Positions 43,752-53,137 of a stretch of 64,000 bases of DNA are shown piece after piece; position 1 is the first letter of the stretch, and each line of letters opens with the position of its first letter. Source of the stretch: Chlamydia caviae GPIC. Its GTDB lineage: Bacteria > Chlamydiota > Chlamydiia > Chlamydiales > Chlamydiaceae. The position numbers and the translations under genes were made by a program. The stretch covers positions 1,054,001-1,118,000 of the forward strand of contig NC_003361.3 of the NCBI RefSeq assembly GCF_000007605.1, written 5' to 3'. The notes beneath the pieces were generated by a model, which was given only the letters and a program-made list of their open reading frames with translations, was not told the origin of the DNA and ran no database searches.

Positions 43752-46002
43752 CGTACTCTAGCCCCTCTACTTGAGACGCGGGTAGTTCTATGGCAGAAAT
43801 CAGTTCTAATTTTTTATGCGCTGCCTTTGCGGCTTCTTCTCCAGCAAACAGGGCTTTACGAAATTCAATATTCTCTCCAGGACGCGAAGAAAGAACAGCT
43901 TCTTCGTGGCGCTCTTTTTTCTCAGCAGGATTATCGAGGATTTTCGGAGTGATAAAGACGAACATTTCTGTTTGACTATCCGAGGTCGAGTTCATCCCAA
44001 AAAGCTTCCCTACTCCGGGAATCTCCCCAAGAAAAGGAATGCCATCTTGAGAATCCGAGACGTGTTTACAACGTAACCCCCCAATGATTACCGTCTCACC
44101 ATCAGGAATACGCACTTTATTGGTGATATTACGTCGAGTAACATCAGGACGCTCGTTAGCATTTTTTCCTGTAGTATCAAAGGTAATATCCGTCTCTAGG
44201 GTAATGTAGCTTTTCCCATCTTCCTCACCCACGTTAATAACAGGAAGCATCTTAATCATAATTCCGTATTGAGCACGGTTATATTGAGCTTTCTCCTTAT
44301 CTGCCGAGACTGCTATCGACATCTCTTCTACAATGGCAATTCTTGCGGGAGTTTGGTTCATAGTCACAACAGAAGGACTCGCATTTATACGTACATCTTC
44401 CTGAGCCATTAAAAATTGATAGGCAAGATCATAACCCGGGACTAAAGACGCCCCCGTACTGCCTTTAAATAAAAACTCTAAAATCCCTGAGCTTGCCCAA
44501 GAAATCCCCATTGATGATTTTTTACAAACCTCTTCGCCAAGTCTTAACAGATTTAACCCTGCTTTACGCTGGTTAGAAAGCTTTCTCTCAAAAAGCAAAA
44601 CTTCTATACGCACCATCTTTTTAGGCACATCGAGCTTTTTCAATAACATCTTGATTCTGGGTAAAGCCTCTTTCTCCACGACCATGATCAAGGTGCCCGT
44701 CTTAGAATCTGCAATGAAATTTCCATACTTTACAGAACCCTCTTTTGCAGTTCCTGCGGAAGATGTATCGATATGTATCGTAGAAGTCGCTTCCTTTAGC
44801 ATAGATTCCTGAGAAGCAAGAGATCCCCCTTCCTTCCCTGCAAAGACATCGTGTACCTGAGATAGCAATACTGCAAGCTCTTGAGGGTCGGAGTGCTTCA
44901 CGCTATACCAAAAGACAGTTTTGTCTGTAGGGTTCTCAATCCCCTCTTCAAGATCTTTAATTAAATCCATCGCTTGATGAACTAAAGTCGCTGTACCACT
45001 TAAAAATAAAGAGCGCCCTTGATATTGTAGAGGAACAACTTTAAGACCAAGATTCTCATCATTGTCCTCTTTAGTGATATCTTCTCGAAAAGCGGCTTTA
45101 AGAATAGAAATCATCTCCGAAGCTTCTATCTTCGTTAAAGGAACAACGCGATATTCCTGACGAACACTATCTTCTTGGACGAAATCATAAATTTTAAGGA
45201 GTTCACCTATCTCACCAACAGAACCGAATACCCACAACTTCCCTCCGAAAAGATCAATATGCGTTGTATCAAGGTTAGCAAACTTTCTTAAGATATGCTG
45301 ATCAGCTCGTATATCGATATTCTTCGAGTTTAATACATAGCCAATATAAGCAGTTGCAGGGAGTAAATCTAAATCCTTCCTAGAAGAAAAGACTCCAGCA
45401 ACTCCACAACCCTCTTTATGCGTTGTATAGAGCTCTTTTATCCATGGGCTTATCTGACGCACACCTATACCAAGACGTGTTAGCAACTGCGTAAGACACT
45501 CTTCAAAACCCTCTTTAGGAACAGTAAATTTTGATAATGCGGAAACTTTAATCGATCCGATATCCTGAGGGACCAAGTAAATGACGTTATCTTCACCATA
45601 ATCAGAAACTAAATTGTAAATTGTCGTTTCAGGATGATGCCATAAGGCATAATCATCAGGATTATCTCCCCTTTCGCGAATCTCTGCTGACCAGAGATTC
45701 TCTATATGCTTAATTTGCTTTTTAACCTCTGCCAGCTTATGCAGAAGCTCTTTCCAGCGCGCTTCGTCTTCACATCCGGACTCTCGTAAAGCTGCAGCCT
45801 CATCGTAAAGATTTTTTAACTGAAGATTGTACTCCTTCATATCCGCATTGAATGAAGCGAGCCCAGGGGAACTGTCTATAAAATCTCCGGTTTTTTCTAA
45901 GGACGCAGCTTTTTCCGAAATAGTCAAAGCTAAGCTTGGCACGCAACACGCCAAACCTGACAATCCGAAAAGATAAACTAAAGGACTACGCAAAAAACGC
46001 AT
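43741..46002 (-). CDS. gspD: Type II secretion outer-membrane secretin GspD
   Basis: A 753-residue secretin with a Sec signal (about 1-25). A helical, charged N-terminal region (30-130) is unusual before the N-domains, then N1-N3-like repeats (VVPLTKIEASEMISILKAAF and similar) and the C-terminal secretin core with the diagnostic VPFLGEIPGVGKLFG near 665-680. It ends with a charged tail that may be a pilotin-type segment. The ATG directly follows the TAA of the upstream gene (TAAATG), after GGGGG. Forms the gated outer-membrane channel; the substrate set in chlamydiae includes secreted proteins such as CPAF by published work. Confidence 0.95.
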   Translation of the reverse strand: MRFLRSPLVYLFGLSGLACCVPSLALTISEKAASLEKTGDFIDSSPGLASFNADMKEYNLQLKNLYDEAAALRESGCEDEARWKELLHKLAEVKKQIKHIENLWSAEIRERGDNPDDYALWHHPETTIYNLVSDYGEDNVIYLVPQDIGSIKVSALSKFTVPKEGFEECLTQLLTRLGIGVRQISPWIKELYTTHKEGCGVAGVFSSRKDLDLLPATAYIGYVLNSKNIDIRADQHILRKFANLDTTHIDLFGGKLWVFGSVGEIGELLKIYDFVQEDSVRQEYRVVPLTKIEASEMISILKAAFREDITKEDNDENLGLKVVPLQYQGRSLFLSGTATLVHQAMDLIKDLEEGIENPTDKTVFWYSVKHSDPQELAVLLSQVHDVFAGKEGGSLASQESMLKEATSTIHIDTSSAGTAKEGSVKYGNFIADSKTGTLIMVVEKEALPRIKMLLKKLDVPKKMVRIEVLLFERKLSNQRKAGLNLLRLGEEVCKKSSMGISWASSGILEFLFKGSTGASLVPGYDLAYQFLMAQEDVRINASPSVVTMNQTPARIAIVEEMSIAVSADKEKAQYNRAQYGIMIKMLPVINVGEEDGKSYITLETDITFDTTGKNANERPDVTRRNITNKVRIPDGETVIIGGLRCKHVSDSQDGIPFLGEIPGVGKLFGMNSTSDSQTEMFVFITPKILDNPAEKKERHEEAVLSSRPGENIEFRKALFAGEEAAKAAHKKLELISAIELPASQVEGLEYDGR

Positions 46003-47316
46003 TTATGATCCCCCACGATTGGTTCCTTCACCACCTATAAGAGGCTGCCTTCCGGGACGTGCTTCTTCTTTCGTAGAGGCGGCTCCAGAATCAAAACCTT
46101 GTTTTAGCGGTAATGTCACAGTCTCTACTAGTGTTCTTTGCGCGTTAAATACGTGAGCACGCACAACAAACTCTCTAGAGTCTTTTTCTAATTTATCAAA
46201 AACCAGTAACGGCCCTTGAGTCTTTCCTGAAAGATAGTCTTCCAGCTGCTCTTTGCGAGAGATCTTCTCCCAAGTTTTTCCCGTATATACTACCCAATCG
46301 TCGGGAGAAAGAATCATCCTTTGTCCCCCAGCTTGTATAATAGGACGGGACCAAGAACGCATCCCCACAAATTCAAATTCCTTAACGATCTCTGCAATCT
46401 CTATTGGGGAACTCATGCCTTTTACTAAACTCATGGACTGATGGGATGTTCCCCCAACATTCCACAGCTCGATCACCATGACTTTCTCATCTATTTTCTT
46501 AACCTCTAATAGAGGCGCCTGAGAACTCTCTCCTCTAAATTCCCCACAAGTCTGCCAACGATCGCCATCCCAAAGCAAAACATCCCCAACAGCAAGGTAA
46601 CGGCTATAGTTCTCATCAGATAAAGAAACAAAATCTACACGCTCTTTAACAGCTTTATCAGCATAATCCGCTCCCCCGTGCATTAGAAGAAACTTGTCAC
46701 TCCCTATACGACGAATCTTTTGCTTCACAGGGAAACTCGCATCTACACGAATACCACCGATTTCCCAAGACTCTAATCCCTTAGCAGGAGACGTTAAAAA
46801 TAAGGTCTCGCGCTCTCTAGGAGAGGTAACTAGCTCCCCATTGACTCCCTTTAAACGGACTTTGACTTCTATACGGTTATCCATGCTCAAAGGACGGCAC
46901 TCTAACCATAAATCTGTGGGTTCCCCCTTAGGACTAAAGGTGAATACCCCTCCCTCAGGAGAAGAAAGTACCTTGACATAGACTTTTTCATTCACACTAG
47001 CCACATAGGAATCCTTGGAGGTAGCAAACTCTAAAAAAAACTTGCCTCCACAAGCGTCAGGACGCTTATTGCTCCCTAAAAACACAAGCTCCTGCCTAAG
47101 ATCTGGTAATCTTTCCCTAAGCTCCGGCGACTCTAAAGCCCAAATCCCTGAAGAAACATCCTGAGCCATAGGTAATGTCTTTTGCTTCCCCTTCAACCCA
47201 TCAAATTTCAAAGAAACACTGTACAGGCTTTCCAGGTGATTCGGAGCCACACACACCATCCAAAGCAAAGCAGCAATACTTATCAGGCAGTGTCCTATCG
47301 AAAAAAGGTGGTGCAT
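46003..47316 (-). CDS. Type II secretion operon first protein, GspC position (CT573-like)
   Basis: A 437-residue protein with an N-terminal hydrophobic segment (about 8-27) that acts as a signal anchor or signal peptide, then a long strand-rich extracytoplasmic region. A GspC HR- or PDZ-type domain is not evident. Its place immediately upstream of gspD is where gspC lies in classic operons, so a function as the inner-membrane link to the secretin is plausible but unproven. It ends in a Gly/Arg/Ser tail. Its stop abuts the gspD start. It is the first gene of the operon, preceded by a candidate promoter. Confidence 0.7.
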   Translation of the reverse strand: MHHLFSIGHCLISIAALLWMVCVAPNHLESLYSVSLKFDGLKGKQKTLPMAQDVSSGIWALESPELRERLPDLRQELVFLGSNKRPDACGGKFFLEFATSKDSYVASVNEKVYVKVLSSPEGGVFTFSPKGEPTDLWLECRPLSMDNRIEVKVRLKGVNGELVTSPRERETLFLTSPAKGLESWEIGGIRVDASFPVKQKIRRIGSDKFLLMHGGADYADKAVKERVDFVSLSDENYSRYLAVGDVLLWDGDRWQTCGEFRGESSQAPLLEVKKIDEKVMVIELWNVGGTSHQSMSLVKGMSSPIEIAEIVKEFEFVGMRSWSRPIIQAGGQRMILSPDDWVVYTGKTWEKISRKEQLEDYLSGKTQGPLLVFDKLEKDSREFVVRAHVFNAQRTLVETVTLPLKQGFDSGAASTKEEARPGRQPLIGGEGTNRGGS

Positions 47317-47344
47317 AGTAGAAATAAGCTAAAAATAAAGTTAT

Positions 47345-47373
47345 AAGATAACCGATTACAGAAAAAAAATCAA
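47345..47373 (-). promoter_or_regulatory. Candidate promoter of the type II secretion operon
   Basis: On the minus strand TTGATT and TATCTT are separated by 17 bases, with a predicted start about 22 bases before the first ATG. The whole 120-base gap between pepP and this operon (47317-47436) is AT-rich, so chance matches are likely. Confidence 0.4.
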
Positions 47374-47436
47374 TTTATACAAACAAAAGTATTAGCGTTA
47401 ACATTAAAAAATAATTAAAACAAGGAGTAAATACTT

Positions 47437-48507
47437 TTATAAGAAAACTAACTCCGTAGACACAGGACGGCTGGTTAAACTAAAATTTTTATTACCATCT
47501 ATCAGGACTGTATCTTCGATACGTATGCCTCCGATCCCTGGGAAATAGACTCCGGGCTCCACAGTAACTGTCATTCCGGTTTCTAGGGTAGCTGTGTCCG
47601 ATTTTGGAGAAAGCTGGGGGTATTCGTGAATATTCCTTCCTACGCCGTGACCTACGCCGTGGCAAAAATATTCCTCGAGCCCGTATTCTCTTAATACGCG
47701 GGCAGCTTCGTTATGAATGTCTAGACATAGAGCTCCGGCACGGCATAATTTCATCCCGGCTTGTTGAGCTTTTACGACTGCAGGATAACTTTCAATAAGA
47801 CGTGTATCTGGGCGTCCCCAAGCTACTGTACGCGACATATCCGAGCAGTATCCTTGATACAGAACGCCTATGTCAATAAGCACAATATCCCCCTTGCGCA
47901 ACTCCCTATCCGTGGGAACAGCATGAGGGAAGGCAGCGTGATGGCCGAAAGCCACGATCGGAGAAAATGAAGGCCCTTCAGCACCAGCTTTAGCCCAAAA
48001 TACACGAAGGAGCCGCACAACCTCTTGTTCTGTTATCCCCTCTTGCAATACGGAGAGAACATAGTCATACCCTTCAGAGCCCAAAGTGGCTGCTTGACGC
48101 ATTTTTTCTATTTCATCTGCAGACTTTATACTGCGTAATTTTTCCGTGAATAACGTTATAGGCACCCAAGAGCATGAAGCATTTTCTCTTTCTTGGTATC
48201 TTTGATATGAAGTATGGAGGCTATCAAAGCCCAAAGTTTGATAAGCAGTTGTTTTAAGATAGGGAAGAAGAAATTCTGCGATGTTTCTATCACAAAATAC
48301 AAGAGAGGGCCCCTGAAGATCAGCATAGAGCTCTTTGTCCATACGATAAACAAAAAACACTACCTCATCTTTGCCTATGAGAAGGGTTCCTGTGGTTACT
48401 TTATCTCCAAGAAAATACGCAAGATCTTCTCCTCTTTCTACGATAAACCCCTCTATACCATAATCTGCAAGAGCTGCTTGCGCTCTAGCTACGCGATCTT
48501 GGAACAT
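47437..48507 (-). CDS. pepP: Xaa-Pro aminopeptidase (M24 family)
   Basis: Cleaves N-terminal residues preceding proline; a dinuclear metal enzyme of 356 residues. Metal ligands are recognisable in order: the Asp of IDIGVLYQGYCSD (first and second Asp), the His of HGVGHGVGRNIHEYP, and the two Glu in VEPGVYFPG and RIEDTVLI. The N-terminal creatinase-like domain spans about 1-125. It lies 3 bases after mutL and is co-transcribed with it. Confidence 0.93.
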   Translation of the reverse strand: MFQDRVARAQAALADYGIEGFIVERGEDLAYFLGDKVTTGTLLIGKDEVVFFVYRMDKELYADLQGPSLVFCDRNIAEFLLPYLKTTAYQTLGFDSLHTSYQRYQERENASCSWVPITLFTEKLRSIKSADEIEKMRQAATLGSEGYDYVLSVLQEGITEQEVVRLLRVFWAKAGAEGPSFSPIVAFGHHAAFPHAVPTDRELRKGDIVLIDIGVLYQGYCSDMSRTVAWGRPDTRLIESYPAVVKAQQAGMKLCRAGALCLDIHNEAARVLREYGLEEYFCHGVGHGVGRNIHEYPQLSPKSDTATLETGMTVTVEPGVYFPGIGGIRIEDTVLIDGNKNFSLTSRPVSTELVFL

Positions 48508-48510
48508 AAT

Positions 48511-50253
48511 TTACTCCTTAATAAAATCCTCATCTAAAACTAATCGGCGTATTTGTGAGCCGTCAAATGCTTTTTCCGGCTTACCTAGTTGCCAAAGCAA
48601 AGATAACCAAGAAATATCGAATGCCCTCAGTGTTTTACAAAAGATGGTCTGTGTTAAAGCCTCTTTAATTAAAAGAGTCATCGCTCTTTTATCCACTTTG
48701 GCACTCTCTGCTGCCAAGGAGAGAATCCACAATTTCAACTCTTCCTCACCTATAAATGTTGGAGCACTTTCAATGGAGAATACACAAGGACCCATTTGAG
48801 AAATCTCTATTCCTAACAGCTTAAATTCCTCGATATGAGATGAGAGGAAAATACGCTCCTGAGGCGTCACCTCCAAACATAAAGGGACTAAAAAAGACTG
48901 ACTTTTATAGTTATGTTGATGGTTTTCTACTAAAGATAGGTAAAACAAATGTTTTCTAGCCGATTCTGTAAAAATAGCATGAACACCTTCCGAGTCCTCT
49001 GCAAGAACTATTTTCCCTAGAGAAGTTAAAAAACGCACTTCTTGAGAAGCTCCCCAAGAAATTTGTGTTTGCCTATCTACAGGCAAGGGATCTGGCTCCC
49101 TATCCAAGAAAGGAAGAGATCCAGAGGAAGATGGCGTCAATTTTACTACCGGCAAAACATTAGAACCCTGCAGCCCTTCTAAAGCACTTTCAGGGAGCTG
49201 TTCATCAAAAAAGCGTAGCGCAGGCAACGTAGAAGCTGTTTCAAAAACAGAGACCTCTTGAGGGCGCGCTAAAACCTCTCCTATTGTCTCTGAAAGGAAT
49301 TCCCCAACAAATTCTTCTCTAAGAATCCTCACTTCTGTTTTCTGAGGATGCACATTGAAATCGCACCACTCGGGAGGAAGATACAGTTTTAAAACAAAAA
49401 CAGGATACCTTTGTGGAGGCAAAAGCATGGAATAAGCCTCGCTTATTTTTTTTGATATAAACGTAGAGTCCACGGGACGATCATTGATAAAAACTCTCTG
49501 TCCTAAACGTGTAGGCCTGTGAAAGCCCGGAGAACCTAAAAAACCGACAACACGTACAAGATTGCCCCCCTTATCCACACGTAAGGCTTCCTGCATAAAG
49601 CCCTCTCCCATGACAAAAGCTACGCGCTCGGCAAATCCCTGATGCTTGAAAATATGAAATTCCTGTTGCCTTTCACTTACCCAAGACCAGCCCACATTCT
49701 CTACAGATAGAATTCTATTCTCCAAAAGCTTTCTCATAGCCATCCGATCTGTCTGAGGACTCTTTTGAAATCCCCGACGTACAGGAACGTTGTAAAATAG
49801 CGAATCTATAGAAATTGTCGTCCCTACCTGACGTGGCTTAGCTTCTGATGTAACGATCTCTCCCCCATGGATAATTGTCCTAGAGCCTTCTCCCGCTCTA
49901 GGACAAGAAAGAATTTCCATTTTAGAGATAGAAGCTATCGCGGGGAGAGCTTCCCCACGGAAACCGAAACTCGACAAAGAAAAGACATCGGAAAACTCAC
50001 CGATTTTTGACGTGGCATGACGCTTAAGAGCAAGAGCAACATCTTCTGAGCTCATTCCACAGCCATTATCTTTTACAACAATTAGCCCCTGCCCTCCTCC
50101 TAGAGTTTCAACCTCTATTTCATCCGCCCCAGCATCTAAGGCATTCTCTACCAACTCTTTAACTACAGATATAGAGTTTTCAATAACCTCTCCTGCAGCT
50201 ATCTGATTGATAGTGATCGTATCGAGTAATTGAATAGGGTTTCTTGAACTCAT
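48511..50253 (-). CDS. mutL: DNA mismatch repair protein MutL
   Basis: GHKL ATPase matchmaker of mismatch repair, 580 residues. ATP-binding motifs are E-L-VENALDAGADEIEVE (about 33-47), DNGCGMSSEDV (near 62) and SFGFRGEALPAIASI (near 92-106). The C-terminal dimerisation domain from about 390 lacks the DQHAxxE endonuclease motif, so it resembles the E. coli type that relies on another nuclease. No MutH is present in this window. It is divergent from scc2 across a 227-base AT-rich gap. Confidence 0.95.
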   Translation of the reverse strand: MSSRNPIQLLDTITINQIAAGEVIENSISVVKELVENALDAGADEIEVETLGGGQGLIVVKDNGCGMSSEDVALALKRHATSKIGEFSDVFSLSSFGFRGEALPAIASISKMEILSCPRAGEGSRTIIHGGEIVTSEAKPRQVGTTISIDSLFYNVPVRRGFQKSPQTDRMAMRKLLENRILSVENVGWSWVSERQQEFHIFKHQGFAERVAFVMGEGFMQEALRVDKGGNLVRVVGFLGSPGFHRPTRLGQRVFINDRPVDSTFISKKISEAYSMLLPPQRYPVFVLKLYLPPEWCDFNVHPQKTEVRILREEFVGEFLSETIGEVLARPQEVSVFETASTLPALRFFDEQLPESALEGLQGSNVLPVVKLTPSSSGSLPFLDREPDPLPVDRQTQISWGASQEVRFLTSLGKIVLAEDSEGVHAIFTESARKHLFYLSLVENHQHNYKSQSFLVPLCLEVTPQERIFLSSHIEEFKLLGIEISQMGPCVFSIESAPTFIGEEELKLWILSLAAESAKVDKRAMTLLIKEALTQTIFCKTLRAFDISWLSLLWQLGKPEKAFDGSQIRRLVLDEDFIKE

Positions 50254-50408
50254 AGTAAATTCTAATCAAGGGTCTTGCGAAAGCAAAAAGTAAAATACTA
50301 AAAAACTAATGTCAAGAAACCTAATTTTTATAATTAACAAGACCCTCTATAAGAAGAGTTTATGAAATAATTATTTATAAAGACTATAAATTACATTCAA
50401 TTAATAAC

Positions 50409-50438
50409 TTGTCTTTTCAAAAGAATTAATTTTAAAAT
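50409..50438 (+). promoter_or_regulatory. Weak candidate promoter of the translocon operon
   Basis: TTGTCT (50409-50414) and TAAAAT (50433-50438) are separated by 18 bases. The predicted start is about 36 bases before the scc2 ATG. The surrounding gap between mutL and scc2 is nearly all A and T, so this call is tentative. Confidence 0.3.
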
Positions 50439-50480
50439 TGATTTATGAATTAAATAATTTTAATTTTAGGAATTATATTA

Positions 50481-51164
50481 ATGAGCAAGCCTACTTCTAA
50501 TAATTCTAAAAAGCCATCAGCCTCGTTTAACAAAAAAACACGTAGCCGACTCGCTGAGCTTGCTGCACAAAAAAAAGCTAAGGCTAATGATTTAGAACAG
50601 CAATATCCAGTCCCTACAGAAGAAGAAACAAAGAAAGCTTTGTCAGACATCTTACATGGTCTTGGTGAGGGATTAACTCTTCAGCAGATCTTAGGTCTAT
50701 CCGACGTTTTGTTAGAAGAGATTTACACAATTGCTTACACCTTCTATTCCCAAGGGAAATACAACGAAGCCATAGGTCTTTTCCAAATTCTTACAGCTTC
50801 AAAACCTCAGTGCTACAAGTATATCCTAGGCTTAAGCTCATGCTATCATCAGCTCAAAATGTACAATGAAGCAGCCTTCGGCTTCTTCCTTGCTTTTGAT
50901 GCGGAGCCCCAAAACCCCATTCCTCCTTACTACATAGCAGATAGCTTGATGAAGATAGACCAAGCGGAGGAATCTCGAGATTTCTTAGATATTACCATCG
51001 ATATTTGCGCTAACAAACCTGAGTACAAAATTCTGAAAGAACGCTGCAATATTATGAAAGACTCTCTCAAAGATATGATTAAAGAAACAGCTCCAAAAAA
51101 GAAAAAAGCCACTGCTGCCAAATCAAAAACAGCAGACAAAAAGAAATCCGGTGGGAAACGTTAA
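50481..51164 (+). CDS. scc2: Type III secretion translocator chaperone Scc2 (SycD/LcrH family)
   Basis: Class II chaperone that holds hydrophobic translocators before export. The 227 residues have an Lys-rich N-terminal extension (1-40), then a three-TPR core with the SycD signatures LGLSDVLLEEIYTIAYTFYSQGKYNEA, LGLSSCYHQLKMYNEAA and a third repeat (about 75-185). The C-terminal 30 residues are very Lys-rich (PKKKKATAAKSK...). Classic SycD is about 165 residues, so both ends are chlamydial additions. First gene of the scc2-CT577-copB-copD operon. Confidence 0.93.
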   Translation: MSKPTSNNSKKPSASFNKKTRSRLAELAAQKKAKANDLEQQYPVPTEEETKKALSDILHGLGEGLTLQQILGLSDVLLEEIYTIAYTFYSQGKYNEAIGLFQILTASKPQCYKYILGLSSCYHQLKMYNEAAFGFFLAFDAEPQNPIPPYYIADSLMKIDQAEESRDFLDITIDICANKPEYKILKERCNIMKDSLKDMIKETAPKKKKATAAKSKTADKKKSGGKR

Positions 51165-51187
51165 TTTAGGGTTAGGAGAACTCCAAC

Positions 51188-51586
51188 ATGAATAAAAAAG
51201 TTAAAAAAACAAACAAAACTACTACTAAAAAAACAGCTACTAAGAAGACATCTGCAAAACATACACATGTTGCTCCTGTCCTATTCACAAATGAAACAGA
51301 CAAACAAGAAGTAGCAATTTCAAATTTGGAGAACTTGGTTTCTTCTATTTATGAAGATTTGCCTCTAGCTCAAACATTTTCTGGGATTCAAGACGAAAAG
51401 CAACTTGCAAAGATGATGGCTGCGTTAAACGGCACTTTAGACTCCCTCCCTATTGAGACTCTTACAGAAGGCTTGTTTAACAATCCTAAAGAAGATGCAA
51501 AATTTGCTAAAGATTTAGCTTCGGTCCTTCATGGATTGAAGAACCTATCTTCAACAGTAAATAAGCATATCTCTGACAAACACTAG
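51188..51586 (+). CDS. Lys/Thr-rich protein of the translocon operon (CT577-like)
   Basis: A 132-residue protein. The first 28 residues are almost entirely Lys and Thr (KKTNKTTTKKTATKKT), like the tails of the chlamydial histone-like proteins; the rest is a compact helical domain (about 35-130). No signal or membrane segment. It is 23 bases after scc2, preceded by an AGGAGA site. In a translocon operon it could be a cargo, a co-chaperone or a regulator; the sequence does not decide. It matches the position of CT577. Confidence 0.78.
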   Translation: MNKKVKKTNKTTTKKTATKKTSAKHTHVAPVLFTNETDKQEVAISNLENLVSSIYEDLPLAQTFSGIQDEKQLAKMMAALNGTLDSLPIETLTEGLFNNPKEDAKFAKDLASVLHGLKNLSSTVNKHISDKH

Positions 51587-51623
51587 TCTTAGTAAAAAAT
51601 TAGATAACATAGGGTAAATTAGC

Positions 51624-53108
51624 ATGTCTCTTTCTACCTCAGGTCCAGACAACGCCAACCAGAAAAATATCATGGCTCAGGTATTAGCTTCTACACCGCA
51701 AGCTGTACCCACTCCAGATAAACTTGCTGGCAATGAAACTAAGCAAATTCAGCAAACCCGACAGGGGAAAAACGCTGAAATGCAAAGTGATGCTGGTATT
51801 GCTGGAACTCAAGGTAAAGAAAAAACCAGTGCTGTTTCTGAAGCTCAAGGCGCAGATAACATCATGGCGGGTCAAGGAATTGCCGCAGGTCAAGAGACTG
51901 AAGCTGCAGAAGCTGCCGCCGGCGCTAACCAAACAGCCGGCGCCGCTGCTTTCCGAGCAAATTTACAAGCTTCACTTGAAGAAACTAACAAAACATTGGA
52001 GACCACTCTCTCCTCTTTATCTTCCTTAGATTCTACTCAGCTACATGAAGTTCAAGAGTTGGTTGCCTCTGCTGTTAGCAGATCATCAAACTCTGCGATT
52101 CGAGGATTAGAGACTCCAGATCTTCCTAAACCTTCTATAAGCAAGCCTAGACAGGAAGTTATGGAAATTAGCATGTCCATAGCAAAAGCTATCGCTGCTC
52201 TTGGAGAAGCTACCGCTTCGGCCCTTTCTGACTATCAAAGCACCCAGGCCCAAGCTTCAACGATGAACCGCTTATCCTTAGAATCTCAAGGATTGAAAAT
52301 CGATTCTGAACGTGAAGAATTCCAAAAAATGAAAGAGATTCAAGCAAAAGCAGACGGGAATAAAACACTCGAAACTGTAAACACCGTGATGATTGCTGTT
52401 TCTGTAACTATTACCGTGGTCTCTGTTGTTGCTGCATTATTTACCTGCGGTCTAGGTCTTATAGGTACTGCCGCTGCTGGAGCTACTGCCGCCGCTGCCG
52501 CTGCAACTGCAGGGGCTACTGCAGGAGTTACTGCCGCAACATCCGTAGCCACAACTGTAGCTACACAGGTTACCGTTCAAGCTGTGATGCAAGCAGTCAA
52601 AACTGCCATTGTACAAGCAGTCAAAACTGCCGTTATGGAAGCTGTTAAATCCGCTATTAAACAGGGGGTCAAACAAGCTATTAAAGCTGCTGTTAAAGCC
52701 GCCGTTAAGACATTGATGAAGAACATGTCCAAGATCTTCAAAACAGGGCAAAAAGCCCTTTCCAAGAGCTTCCCAAAACTTTCTAAAGTAATCAATACTT
52801 TAGGGAATAAATGGGTCACTGCTGGAATGGGAGTGGTTGTTGCCGTTCCTTCTTTAGTCAAAGGTATTGGAGATCTTAAATTATCCGAAATGCAAACCGA
52901 ACTTGCCGATATTCAGAAAAAAACAGGGATGCTCACCGCTCAAGCCGAAATGATGAACATGTTTACCATGTTTTGGCAACAGGCAAGTAAAATCGCCGCG
53001 AAACAAACTGACAGTGCAAATGAAATGCAGCAACAAGCAACTAAATTAGGTGCTCAGATTGCTAAAGCCTTCCAATCTATCAGCTCGGGCTTAGCAGCAG
53101 CAGTATAA
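51624..53108 (+). CDS. copB: Type III secretion translocator CopB (YopB-like)
   Basis: Large hydrophobic translocator of 494 residues inserted in the host membrane. It has a Gln/Ala-rich N-terminus (1-110), a coiled-coil region (about 160-245), a long hydrophobic Ala/Gly/Thr-rich stretch at about 251-317 and a Lys/Ala amphipathic repeat at about 318-365; a second hydrophobic patch lies near 395-415 and a coiled coil at the end (425-490). The layout matches YopB/IpaB. Part of the translocon operon with its chaperone Scc2 upstream. Expected secreted, with CopD, during entry. Confidence 0.9.
   Translation: MSLSTSGPDNANQKNIMAQVLASTPQAVPTPDKLAGNETKQIQQTRQGKNAEMQSDAGIAGTQGKEKTSAVSEAQGADNIMAGQGIAAGQETEAAEAAAGANQTAGAAAFRANLQASLEETNKTLETTLSSLSSLDSTQLHEVQELVASAVSRSSNSAIRGLETPDLPKPSISKPRQEVMEISMSIAKAIAALGEATASALSDYQSTQAQASTMNRLSLESQGLKIDSEREEFQKMKEIQAKADGNKTLETVNTVMIAVSVTITVVSVVAALFTCGLGLIGTAAAGATAAAAAATAGATAGVTAATSVATTVATQVTVQAVMQAVKTAIVQAVKTAVMEAVKSAIKQGVKQAIKAAVKAAVKTLMKNMSKIFKTGQKALSKSFPKLSKVINTLGNKWVTAGMGVVVAVPSLVKGIGDLKLSEMQTELADIQKKTGMLTAQAEMMNMFTMFWQQASKIAAKQTDSANEMQQQATKLGAQIAKAFQSISSGLAAAV
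52590..52631 (+). repeat. Direct 18-base repeat inside copB
   Basis: CAAGCAGTCAAAACTGCC occurs at 52590-52607 and 52614-52631, 24 bases apart, so the repeat keeps the reading frame and encodes 8-residue units of the form QAVKTAIV. Further degraded copies follow to about 52715. Confidence 0.8.
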
Positions 53109-53137
53109 AAATTATTTATTAAGGGGATATTTTTGCT

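Noticed and set aside
52340..52861. Three antisense frames opposite copB, rich in Ala, Ser, Gly or Leu
   Set aside because: They result from the repetitive Ala/Lys codons of copB read in reverse; no independent signals.
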